From: Gammaproteobacteria bacterium
GTDB lineage: Bacteria > Pseudomonadota > Gammaproteobacteria > Steroidobacterales > Steroidobacteraceae
Reading direction: 5' to 3'
Assembly (NCBI GenBank): GCA_003165495.1
Contig: PMMB01000207.1
Location: 1 to 10,804, forward strand
Length of the DNA stretch: 10,804 nt
The notes under the pieces were generated by a model, which was not told where the DNA came from, searched no databases, and saw nothing but the letters and a program-made list of their open reading frames with translations. Position numbers and translations under genes: made by a program. Numbering within the stretch: position 1 is the stretch's first letter; every line of letters starts with the position of its first letter. Below are positions 1-6,524 of the stretch, in pieces.

Positions 1-882
1 GTGGTACTGCGCTTCGGTAAGTATCTGCAGACCACCGGTCCCGGCTACAACTGGCATCTGCCCTGGCCGATCGAAACAAAAATCATCGTCAACGTTTCCC
101 ATCAATACAGCGTGGTCGACGACGCCAGTATGCTCACGTCCGACACCAATTTGGTGGAGGTCAAATCCGCGGTTCAATACATCCAACCCGATGCGCTCAA
201 ATTGCTGTTCAAAGTGCGTGACGTCGAGGATACGCTGACCCAGGTCAGCGAAAGTGCGATGCGCGAGGCCGTAGGCCAGGCGTCGCTCGACAAGGCCCTG
301 GCGTTCGATCCCTCGATCACCGACCGCGCCAAGTTTTTACTGCAAAGGACGCTCGACAATTACGACATGGGGATCCGCATCCTGGGCGTGAAGCTCACCG
401 GTGTGAACGTGCCCGATGCGGTGCAGGACGCGCAGCGCGACGCCATCAAAGCCGACAAGGACCGCCAGCGCTATCAACAAGACGCGGAAACGTATCGCAA
501 CGATGTGCTGCCGCGAGCGCGCGGCGCGGCCGCCAAAGAGGTGCTGGATGCCGAAGCGTATCGCCTGCAAGTGCTCGCATTGGCGCAAGGCGAAACGGCG
601 CGGTTCGATCAGGTGCTCGCCCAGTATGAACACGCGCCCGCGGTCACGCGTGAACGCATGTATCTCGAGGCCATGGAAAATGTTTACAAGAATTCGCGCA
701 AGGTGATCGTCGATACCAAGACCGGCAACAGCATGATGTATTTGCCGCTCGATAAATTGATCGCGGCGGGACCACAGTCGATCGCAAACCCGAACGACAC
801 GATGACGGTGGCTCCGGCGAGGGTCCCAGAGATCCAAGTTGCGCCTGCCGAAGATCCTGCGCGCGCGCGTGGGGTACGCTGA
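1..882 (+). CDS. hflK: HflK, SPFH-domain modulator of FtsH protease (5' end missing)
   Basis: This is the larger subunit of the HflKC complex. In the family it is a type II inner-membrane protein whose periplasmic SPFH/Band-7 domain encloses FtsH and restrains its degradation of membrane proteins. The 293 visible residues begin inside the SPFH domain with VVLRFGKYLQTTGPGYNWHL, the stretch that normally follows the N-terminal Gly/Pro-rich cytoplasmic tail and membrane helix. The first GTG is therefore most likely an internal valine codon, and roughly 80-120 N-terminal residues lie outside the window (estimated from family length). The PWPIE motif (residues 21-25), the Ala/Gln/Arg-rich coiled coil (about 140-215) and the conserved C-terminal KVIVDTKTGNSMMYLPLDKL are all present. 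The variable tail is Pro/Ala-rich. The TGA stop overlaps the hflC ATG by one base, so translation is probably coupled. Identity is secure; only the start is unknown. Confidence 0.95.
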   Translation: MVLRFGKYLQTTGPGYNWHLPWPIETKIIVNVSHQYSVVDDASMLTSDTNLVEVKSAVQYIQPDALKLLFKVRDVEDTLTQVSESAMREAVGQASLDKALAFDPSITDRAKFLLQRTLDNYDMGIRILGVKLTGVNVPDAVQDAQRDAIKADKDRQRYQQDAETYRNDVLPRARGAAAKEVLDAEAYRLQVLALAQGETARFDQVLAQYEHAPAVTRERMYLEAMENVYKNSRKVIVDTKTGNSMMYLPLDKLIAAGPQSIANPNDTMTVAPARVPEIQVAPAEDPARARGVR

Positions 883-1763
883 TGCAAAACAGAATTCTGT
901 ATCTGCTATTGGGGCTGGTTGCCGTCATTCTGGTGGTGCGTGCCAGCATGTTCACCGTCACCGAAGGGCAGCTCGCCATCAAGTCGATCGGCGGCCAAAT
1001 CGTCGACGCCAACTTCGAACCGGGTCTGCATTTCCGGATACCCTTGGTCGAAGAGGTCAGCCGTTTCGACAAGCGCATCATCACGCAACTGTATCGACAG
1101 GAGCCTTTCCTGACACGCGAACAGGAGCAGCTCAAAGTGGATTTTTACGTGAAATGGCGCATCAATGATTTGCGCCGTTACTACGAAGCCACCGGCGGAA
1201 CGGAAGAAGTCGCCAATGACCGCCTGGGTGAGACCATCAAGGACAGCATCAAGACCGTGGTGACCCAGCGAACACTTCAGCAGGTCGTCACCGCCGATCG
1301 CGCTGAATTTACCGAGTCCATGATGAAAAATGCGCGGCCCGCCGCGGAACAACTCGGCGTCGATCTCGTCGATGTTCGCATCACCAAGATCGACTTGCCG
1401 CAGCAGGTTCAGGATTCGGTCTTCGATCGCATGCGCGCGAGCTTCAAGGCACAGGCCGCCAAATTGCGCGCCGAAGGCGTCGAATCATCCGAGCGCACAC
1501 GCGCCGATGCGAACAAACAGCAGACCGAAATACTGGCCGATGCGGCGCGCCAAGCCGGCCAGATTCGCGGCCAGGGCGATGCTTCTGCGAGCGAAGTGTA
1601 CGCGCGCTCGTATTCGAAGAACGCGGAATTCTATAGCTTCTACCGCAGCATGCAGTCGTATCGACAAGCCGTGGGAACCCAGGGCGATGTGCTGGTGATC
1701 GCGCCGGACAGTGCCTACTTCAAGTATTTCAATAAATCGCAGCCGCAGCCCCTGCCGCGATGA
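882..1763 (+). CDS. hflC: HflC, SPFH-domain modulator of FtsH protease
   Basis: This is the partner of HflK in the periplasm-facing HflKC ring around FtsH. The 293-residue length is normal for HflC. Residues about 4-20 (RILYLLLGLVAVILVV) form the single N-terminal membrane anchor. The SPFH domain follows, with FTVTEGQLAIKSIGG near residues 24-38 and PGLHFRIPLVEEVSRFDKRI after it. The R-I-T-K-I-D-L-P segment (about residue 165) and the long Arg/Ala/Gln-rich helix with the QGDASASEVYARSYSKNAEF segment are typical. The ATG at 882 uses the last base of the hflK stop and has only a weak upstream purine stretch, which suits translational coupling. The stop overlaps the next gene. Despite the old name (high frequency of lysogenization) and old annotations, family members are not proteases themselves. 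Confidence 0.97.
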   Translation: MQNRILYLLLGLVAVILVVRASMFTVTEGQLAIKSIGGQIVDANFEPGLHFRIPLVEEVSRFDKRIITQLYRQEPFLTREQEQLKVDFYVKWRINDLRRYYEATGGTEEVANDRLGETIKDSIKTVVTQRTLQQVVTADRAEFTESMMKNARPAAEQLGVDLVDVRITKIDLPQQVQDSVFDRMRASFKAQAAKLRAEGVESSERTRADANKQQTEILADAARQAGQIRGQGDASASEVYARSYSKNAEFYSFYRSMQSYRQAVGTQGDVLVIAPDSAYFKYFNKSQPQPLPR

Positions 1764-1975
1764 TGGAAATTGGGTGGACCGAACTGGCGCGCTATTTGGG
1801 CGGCGCTTTTGCCTTGTACCTGGTGCTCGAGGGCATATTGCCGTTCGTGAACCCGGCCGCTGCGCAGCGGCTGATGGCGAAGCTTGCCAATACTGAACCG
1901 ACGCAGCTGCGATGGGGTGGATTGATCAGCATGGTGGCGGGTCTGGCACTGTTGTGGATGGTGCGCAATGGGTAA
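1760..1975 (+). CDS. DUF2065 family small membrane protein (YjeT-like)
   Basis: A 71-residue protein with two predicted membrane helices (about residues 10-30, LGGAFALYLVLEGILPF, and 52-68, GGLISMVAGLALLWMV) joined by a short loop containing NPAAAQRLMAKL. This pattern, the length and the position between hflC and purA match the DUF2065/YjeT family, which sits at the same place in E. coli. The biochemical function is unknown; conserved linkage to hflKC suggests, but does not prove, a role near the FtsH/HflKC complex. Two adjacent ATG codons (1760 and 1763) could start it; either leaves the start overlapping the hflC stop, by four bases or one. The stop lies 8 bases inside purA. Confidence 0.9.
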   Translation: MMEIGWTELARYLGGAFALYLVLEGILPFVNPAAAQRLMAKLANTEPTQLRWGGLISMVAGLALLWMVRNG

Positions 1976-3260
1976 GAACCTTGTCGTAATCGGCTTGCAA
2001 TGGGGCGACGAGGGCAAGGGAAAAGTCGTCGATTTGTTGACCGATCAAGCGCAAGCCGTGGTGCGTTTTCAGGGCGGTCACAACGCGGGACACACGCTGG
2101 TCATCGGCGGCGAGAAAACCATTCTGTCATTGATCCCGTCAGGGATACTGCATGCGCAGGTGCAATGCTTGATCGGCAATGGCGTGGTGCTGTCGCTCGA
2201 GGCCTTGTTCAAAGAGGCCGAGATGTTGATCGGCAAGGGCGTGCCCGTGTTGGAGCGGCTGCGCGTGAGTCCGGCGTGCCCCTTGATACTGTCCTCGCAC
2301 GTCGCGCTCGATCGTGCGCGCGAGAAGGCGCAAGGCGCGAATGCGATCGGCACCACCGGACGCGGGATTGGTCCCGCGTATGAGGACAAAGTCGCGCGCC
2401 GCGCCTTGCGAGTCTCGGATTTGTTTCACCGCGAGCGCTTCGCTGCGAAGTTGGGCGAGATCCTCGACTACCACAACTTCATTTTGCAGCGCTATTATCA
2501 AGGCCCTGCCATCGATTTCCAGCAAGTGCTGGAATCGAATCTGGAGCTTGGCGAGCGGCTCAAGCCGCTGGTGGCGGACGTGACCGGCATACTCGAGCAA
2601 TTGAGCGTCGATGGCCGCAATGTGCTGTTCGAGGGGGCCCAGGGCGCCATGTTGGATGTGGACCTAGGCACGTATCCGTACGTGACGTCATCGACCACCA
2701 CCGCCGGCGGAGCGGCTGCCGGTACCGGCTTGGGGCCGCGCCGTCTGCACGAGGTCCTCGGCATCGTCAAAGCCTATGCCACGCGCGTCGGCGCGGGACC
2801 CTTTCCGACGGAGCTATTCGACGAGTTCGGCGAGTATCTGTCGCGCGTGGGTAACGAGTTCGGTTCGGTGACCGGCCGGCGACGACGCTGCGGCTGGTTC
2901 GACGCGGTCGCCTTGCGGCGCTCCATTGTGCACAGCAGCTGCTCCTTGTTGTGCGTCACCAAACTCGATGTGCTCGACGGACTCGATACGATCCGAGTCT
3001 GCATCGGGTACCAGATCGACGGCGGCATCAGCTCGACGCCGCCGTTGCTGGCCGAGCATCTCGGCTATGCCCAAGCTGTTTACGAGGACTTGCCGGGGTG
3101 GAAGGAGAGCACGGTCGGGATCACGCGCTACGATGACTTGCCCGCCAACGCCCGCAGCTATCTGCAGCGATTGCAGGCCTTGGTCGGCGTGCCCATCACC
3201 ATCATCTCAACCGGACCGGATCGGGATCAAACCATCATTCGCCAGAACCCGTTCGGCTGA
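1968..3260 (+). CDS. purA: Adenylosuccinate synthetase PurA
   Basis: Catalyses IMP + L-aspartate + GTP to adenylosuccinate, GDP and phosphate, the first committed step from IMP to AMP, in the cytoplasm. The 430 residues match the usual bacterial length. Family motifs appear in order: QWGDEGKGK (11-19) with the catalytic Asp at 14; GGHNAGHT (36-43) with the catalytic His at 42; GTTGRGIGPAYEDK (128-141); FEGAQGAMLDVDLGTYPYVT (221-240); AGGAAAGTGLGP (246-257); VTGRRRRCGWFD (301-312), the Arg-rich IMP/aspartate loop; TKLDVLDGLD (331-340), the guanine-specificity loop; and STGPDR (414-419). No key residue is missing. The ATG at 1968 gives the usual MGKNLVVIGLQWGDEGKGK beginning and overlaps the DUF2065 gene by 8 bases, so it is probably translated by coupling within the hfl operon. 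Confidence 0.98.
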   Translation: MGKNLVVIGLQWGDEGKGKVVDLLTDQAQAVVRFQGGHNAGHTLVIGGEKTILSLIPSGILHAQVQCLIGNGVVLSLEALFKEAEMLIGKGVPVLERLRVSPACPLILSSHVALDRAREKAQGANAIGTTGRGIGPAYEDKVARRALRVSDLFHRERFAAKLGEILDYHNFILQRYYQGPAIDFQQVLESNLELGERLKPLVADVTGILEQLSVDGRNVLFEGAQGAMLDVDLGTYPYVTSSTTTAGGAAAGTGLGPRRLHEVLGIVKAYATRVGAGPFPTELFDEFGEYLSRVGNEFGSVTGRRRRCGWFDAVALRRSIVHSSCSLLCVTKLDVLDGLDTIRVCIGYQIDGGISSTPPLLAEHLGYAQAVYEDLPGWKESTVGITRYDDLPANARSYLQRLQALVGVPITIISTGPDRDQTIIRQNPFG

Positions 3261-3298
3261 CCGCAGTGTAGGATGCGACATCGGCGTCATAACAAGAT

Positions 3299-3303
3299 AA
3301 GGG
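3299..3303 (+). promoter_or_regulatory. Ribosome binding site of the sugar MFS gene
   Basis: AAGGG ends 7 bases before the ATG at 3311, followed by an A-rich spacer. This is the clearest Shine-Dalgarno sequence on the plus strand of the window and fixes the start of the transporter gene. No convincing promoter was seen in the 50 bases after purA, so read-through from purA is possible. Confidence 0.6.
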
Positions 3304-3310
3304 AAAAACA

Positions 3311-4615
3311 ATGGCATTTGAATCTGTCGCCCCCATAACCCCCGCCCTCAACGCCGACGGCAGCGAGGCTAACGCCACTTACTCGACCCATCTGCAGGTG
3401 TTCGTGTACGTGTTGTTCTTCGCCTTCGGCGGAATCACCAGTCTCAATGACGTGATCATTCCCAAGCTCAAGGCGCTGTTCACTCTCACGTATGGCGAGG
3501 TGATGCTGGTGCAGTCCGCATTCTTCGCCGCGTACTTCATCATTTCGCTTCCGGCAGCCGAACTGGTGCGGCGCATCGGCTATATGCGCTCGGCGGTCGC
3601 CGGCCTGCTGACCATGACGGCGGGTTGCTTGTTGTTCATACCGGCGTCCTCGTTCGGATTGTTCGGATTGTTTCTGGTGGCGCTGTTCGTGTTGGCATCC
3701 GGGATCACCACCGTCCAAGTGGTCGCGAATCCTTTGATCTCCATGCTGGGACCGGCGCGCACCGCGAGCAGTCGATTGACCTTTGCGCAGGCATTCAACT
3801 CGCTGGGCACGACCATTTTTCCCTACGTCGGATCGATTCTGATTCTGGGCTCGCTGGCGACCATCGATCCCGCAACCCTGTCGGGCGCCGCTCTCGATGC
3901 CTTTCGCGGCGTCGAGACCCAGGTCGTGGTCCACACCTACATCGGTCTCGCCATCGCGCTCGTACTGGTGGCCGCGGTTGTCTGGCTTGAGCGCAAACGC
4001 TTAGTCGAGGCGCCGGCGGCGCCGACGCCCATCTTGCGCGCCTTCAATCTGCTCACTCGGCCGCGTTTTTCATTCGGCACGCTGTGTATTTTTCTCTATG
4101 TGGGCGGTGAAGTGGCGATCGGCTCATTGATCGTCAATTATCTCATGCAGCCGAGCGTGCTCGGTCTGGCCGCCGGCCTCGCCGGGAAGCACCTAATATT
4201 CTATTGGGGCGGCGCGATGGTGGGGCGGTTCATCGGTTCCGGGTTGCTGCGGCTATTCGCGCCCGGCAAGGTGTTGGCCTGCGCGGCGGCGGCTGTCATC
4301 GTCTTGTTGACGATCTCCGCGAATACCGTCGGCCTGGTCTCGGGTTGGTCGCTGCTCGCGATTGGACTGTTCAATTCCATCATGTTTCCGACGATTTTCA
4401 CGCTGGCCAGCGAAGGCTTGGGGCAGCGCGCCGCCGAAGGGTCGGGGGTGATCTGCATGGCCATCGTCGGCGGCGCCATCGTACCGCTGGTAACCGGCAA
4501 CGCGGCGGATCTGTGGGGATTAAAACACGCGCTCGTTGTGCCGGCGGTTTGCTATTTCACCATTCTCGGCTTCGGTTGGTTTGCGCGCCGGCCGCTGCGC
4601 GCGCGTGCCCACTAG
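3311..4615 (+). CDS. Sugar MFS transporter, FucP/GluP (fucose or glucose/galactose symporter) family
   Basis: A 434-residue inner-membrane carrier with about 12 hydrophobic segments, predicted to import a hexose or deoxyhexose with protons. Family marks: GGITSLNDVIIPKLKALF (40-57), where Asp47 corresponds to the essential Asp46 of E. coli FucP; the SAFFAAYFIISLPAAELVRR stretch and RIGY (69-91); GITTVQVVANPLISMLGP (131-148); and LTFAQAFNSLGTTIFPYVGS. In the third motif Gln136 occupies the place of FucP Glu135. As I recall, Gln here (LQVAANP-type) is common in the glucose/galactose GluP branch, which favours a hexose over L-fucose. The exact substrate cannot be read from sequence. The N-terminal 20-odd residues are polar and cytoplasmic. 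It follows purA in the same direction but is not a usual partner of purA; no catabolic genes flank it. Confidence 0.87.
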   Translation: MAFESVAPITPALNADGSEANATYSTHLQVFVYVLFFAFGGITSLNDVIIPKLKALFTLTYGEVMLVQSAFFAAYFIISLPAAELVRRIGYMRSAVAGLLTMTAGCLLFIPASSFGLFGLFLVALFVLASGITTVQVVANPLISMLGPARTASSRLTFAQAFNSLGTTIFPYVGSILILGSLATIDPATLSGAALDAFRGVETQVVVHTYIGLAIALVLVAAVVWLERKRLVEAPAAPTPILRAFNLLTRPRFSFGTLCIFLYVGGEVAIGSLIVNYLMQPSVLGLAAGLAGKHLIFYWGGAMVGRFIGSGLLRLFAPGKVLACAAAAVIVLLTISANTVGLVSGWSLLAIGLFNSIMFPTIFTLASEGLGQRAAEGSGVICMAIVGGAIVPLVTGNAADLWGLKHALVVPAVCYFTILGFGWFARRPLRARAH

Positions 4616-4717
4616 GCGTCAATCCCGCGCCGCAACGAAGTCGTGGCAGTTTGCACCGGCCGCGGCAGTCCGAACGGCGCAGCGCCCGCCGGCGTCATTT
4701 AAAAGCAGTGTTGAGGC

Positions 4718-4879
4718 TTACCTGAAATGAAACGAACCGCCTGCGCCGCCGAATAGGCCCAGCAGGCCGGTGACGATCAAATAGATGGCGACGATGTAGT
4801 TGAGCAGCCGCGGCATGACCAGAATCAAGATGCCGGCAAGCAGTGCAACGAGAGGGGCGAGGCTTAGATTCACATTCAT
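4718..4879 (-). CDS. DUF3096-type small membrane protein, 53 residues
   Basis: A short gene read on the minus strand that begins MNVNLSLAPLVALLAGILIL and ends FGGAGGSFHFR. It has two hydrophobic helices, about residues 8-22 and 27-44, with the MPRLLNY turn between them and a Gly-rich tail. The LLAGILILVMPRLLNYIVA type of sequence matches my memory of the DUF3096 family, small membrane proteins of unknown function. The start is well supported: AGGAG lies 6 bases upstream of the ATG (4882-4890 region). It is the last gene of the minus-strand group after the OFA transporter and its microprotein, about 35 bases after the microprotein stop, with an 18-base palindrome in the gap. A longer competing reading on this strand (4695-4943) has an unlikely His/Arg-rich composition and no ribosome site. 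Confidence 0.8.
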   Translation of the reverse strand: MNVNLSLAPLVALLAGILILVMPRLLNYIVAIYLIVTGLLGLFGGAGGSFHFR

Positions 4880-4891
4880 GGTGGACTCCTG

Positions 4892-4909
4892 TGGGGTGGC
4901 GCCACCCCA
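4892..4909. repeat. 18-base perfect palindrome between two small genes
   Basis: TGGGGTGGCGCCACCCCA is its own reverse complement. It lies between the microprotein stop (4915-4917) and the DUF3096 gene, and on the minus strand it ends one base before the AGGAG ribosome site of that gene (ACAGGAG). It could be a dyad operator, or in RNA a GC-rich stem that shields the ribosome site or pauses transcription. No T-run follows it, so it is not a standard intrinsic terminator. The palindrome is seen directly; any role is inference. Confidence 0.6.
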
Positions 4910-4914
4910 GGCGG

Positions 4915-5013
4915 TTACTGAAACAATTTAAGCGCGTTCTCAAGCGTTTTCATGACACCCCACAATAGAGGAAATCCGACCGCAAGCCACAGGAAAATGA
5001 GTCTTCCTTTCAT
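4915..5013 (-). CDS. MFS-transporter small subunit-like microprotein, 32 residues
   Basis: A 32-residue single-helix protein that begins MKGRLIFLWLAVGFPLLWGV and ends KTLENALKLFQ. A basic N-terminus (KGR) is followed by a hydrophobic helix (about 5-21) containing the FLWLAVGFPLLWGV core and a short amphipathic C-terminal helix. Its ATG overlaps the stop of the OFA transporter in the arrangement ATGA, so translation is probably coupled at near-equal ratio. I recall short proteins of this type annotated beside OFA-type transporters as an 'MFS transporter small subunit'; I could not check that here. The likely role is assembly or stabilisation of the transporter, which is inference. Its stop, TAA, is at 4915-4917. 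No separate ribosome site is needed or obvious. Confidence 0.75.
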   Translation of the reverse strand: MKGRLIFLWLAVGFPLLWGVMKTLENALKLFQ

Positions 5014-6368
5014 GGCTGGGTGCTCCCGCGGTAGTAATACTTCTCATTGACCGTATGCATGGCGAAATTGCACAAGAATCCGATCAGCAGCAGACCGCAC
5101 ATGATGTACATGGTGACCGAATACGCCTGTGTCTTGGGTACGCCATTGTCGATCTGGTACTGCCGTAGGTAATTCACCAGCACCGGGCCCAGCACCCCCG
5201 CGACCGACCAGGCGGTCAGCAGCCGGCCGTGAATGGCGCCGACTTGATAGGTGCCGAACATGTCACGCAAGTAGGCCGGGATGGTGGCGAAGCCGCCGCC
5301 GTACATGGAAAGAATGATGCAGAAGGCCGCGACGAATAGAGGAATGGAGCCGAGATGGCCGAGGGTCGGCACGGTGGAGTACAGCAGGATGCCGAGCGAG
5401 AAGAACACCATATAGGTGTTGCGCCGTCCGATGTAATCGGACGTGGTGGCCCAGACAAATCTGCCGCCCATGTTGAACAGACTGAGCAACCCGACGAAGC
5501 CCGCGGCGGCGACCGGCGTTACTCGGCCGCTGAAGATTTCCTGGATCATCGGCGAGGCCTGACCGAGCACCCCGATGCCGGCGGTCACATTCATGCACAG
5601 TACGACCCACAGCAGCCAGAATTGCGTGGTGCGCCAGGCCATGTCGACGGCCACATTGGCCGTAGTTACCAGGTGTTTTGGCTGAGCCGGCGCGACCCAG
5701 TGCGCGGGTTTCCAATCGGCGGCCGGTACGCGAACCGCGTAAACACCGATCATCATGAACATGAAGTAAATCACGCCCATGGTGACGAAGGTTTCGAGCA
5801 CGCCGTTCGATGCCGCTGTCTTGAAATGCGTCATCAGCATTACCGAGAGCGGCGCGGCAATGAGAGCGCCGCCGCCGAAACCCATGATGGCCATCCCCGT
5901 GGCCATGCCGGGCCGATCCGGGAACCATTTGATCAGTGTCGAGACCGGCGAGATATAGCCGATGCCGAGCCCGCAGCCTCCCAATACGCCATATCCCAAG
6001 TAGAGCAGCCATAGCTGGTGCAGGTGAATTCCGGCCGCGGACACCATGAAGCCGCCGGCGAAGCACACAGCGGCGGTGAACATCGACTTGCGCGGACCCA
6101 CTCTTTCGACCCAGCGGCCGAATACGGCGGCAGACGAGCCCAGAAATACAATCGCGATGGAAAAGATCCATCCCACCTGTTTCAGGTCCCAATCGTTGGG
6201 CGCTGAAGCCTTAAGTCCGATCAGCTTGGTGAGCGGCAGGTTGAAAGTCGAGAAGGCGTAGGCCTGGCCAATCGCCAAATGCACCGCCAGGGCAGCGGGG
6301 GGAACCAAAAATCGATTGAATCCGGGCGGCGCAACGGTGCTCTGGCGATCCAAGAACGAAGCTGTCAT
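5010..6368 (-). CDS. OFA-family MFS transporter (oxalate/formate antiporter-like)
   Basis: A 452-residue inner-membrane carrier with 12 hydrophobic segments. The opening FNRFLVPPAALAVHLAIGQA, the loop GRWVERVGPRKSM (84-96, MFS motif A), the long signature GCGLGIGYISPVSTLIKWFP (131-150) followed by DRPGMATGMAIMGFGGGALI (151-170), and the second-half repeat GRFVWATTSDYIGRR (302-316) place it in the OFA group. That group includes OxlT and many carriers for small monocarboxylates such as lactate, pyruvate or formate. In helix 11, Trp387 (LLTAWSVAGVLGP) appears to stand where OxlT has its oxalate-binding lysine, so oxalate is a poor guess; a monocarboxylate is more likely but unproven. CAGGG lies 6 bases before the ATG at 6368. 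It heads the minus-strand group and is coupled to the microprotein gene by a four-base overlap. Confidence 0.88.
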   Translation of the reverse strand: MTASFLDRQSTVAPPGFNRFLVPPAALAVHLAIGQAYAFSTFNLPLTKLIGLKASAPNDWDLKQVGWIFSIAIVFLGSSAAVFGRWVERVGPRKSMFTAAVCFAGGFMVSAAGIHLHQLWLLYLGYGVLGGCGLGIGYISPVSTLIKWFPDRPGMATGMAIMGFGGGALIAAPLSVMLMTHFKTAASNGVLETFVTMGVIYFMFMMIGVYAVRVPAADWKPAHWVAPAQPKHLVTTANVAVDMAWRTTQFWLLWVVLCMNVTAGIGVLGQASPMIQEIFSGRVTPVAAAGFVGLLSLFNMGGRFVWATTSDYIGRRNTYMVFFSLGILLYSTVPTLGHLGSIPLFVAAFCIILSMYGGGFATIPAYLRDMFGTYQVGAIHGRLLTAWSVAGVLGPVLVNYLRQYQIDNGVPKTQAYSVTMYIMCGLLLIGFLCNFAMHTVNEKYYYRGSTQP

Positions 6369-6410
6369 CGATGGCCCTGGCGGTTATTCATTGTAGGGGC
6401 AACCCTCATT

Positions 6411-6439
6411 AATATGCCCTCTGCGTGCGAACTTGTCAC
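6411..6439 (-). promoter_or_regulatory. Candidate sigma70 promoter for the OFA transporter group
   Basis: On the minus strand GTGACA (6434-6439; 5 of 6 to TTGACA) and CATATT (6411-6416; 4 of 6 to TATAAT) are spaced by 17 bases. A start near 6404 would leave a leader of about 36 bases before the ATG at 6368, and that leader contains the CAGGG ribosome site. A second -10-like TACAAT lies closer to the gene but has no matching -35. Pattern match only. Confidence 0.35.
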
Positions 6440-6524
6440 TACGCGATCAGCCATGGGGGCAAGTGAAAAACCGTGACATTTGGGGTCGAACGGTTCTCGA
6501 GAAACACGTACCTTCGACTCCCTC

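Noticed and set aside
3270..3282. Small hairpin GATGCGACATC after purA
   Set aside because: Only four base pairs and no T-run; too weak to call a terminator.
3650..3672. Tandem GTTCGGATT repeat in the sugar carrier gene
   Set aside because: Only about two copies, encoding FGLFGL within a membrane helix; explained by ordinary coding of a hydrophobic segment.
3287..3934. Minus-strand reading of 215 codons opposite the sugar carrier
   Set aside because: Gln/Arg/His-rich composition typical of an antisense frame in GC-rich DNA; the plus strand holds a clear MFS protein with a good ribosome site.
4616..4717. Possible terminators between the convergent sugar carrier and DUF3096 genes
   Set aside because: Short GC-rich inverted repeats such as GGCGCAGCGCC exist, but none has a T-run on either strand, so no terminator is called.
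4695..4943. Minus-strand reading of 82 codons covering the DUF3096 gene
   Set aside because: Shifted frame with His/Arg-rich product; the 53-codon DUF3096 frame has a proper ribosome site and two membrane helices.
5355..6014. Plus-strand reading of 219 codons opposite the OFA carrier
   Set aside because: Gly/Arg/His-rich low-complexity product typical of an antisense frame; no ribosome site or recognisable domain.
5263..6192. Alternative minus-strand reading of 309 codons inside the OFA carrier
   Set aside because: It is an Arg/His/Gly-rich shifted frame of the real transporter gene with no family motifs.
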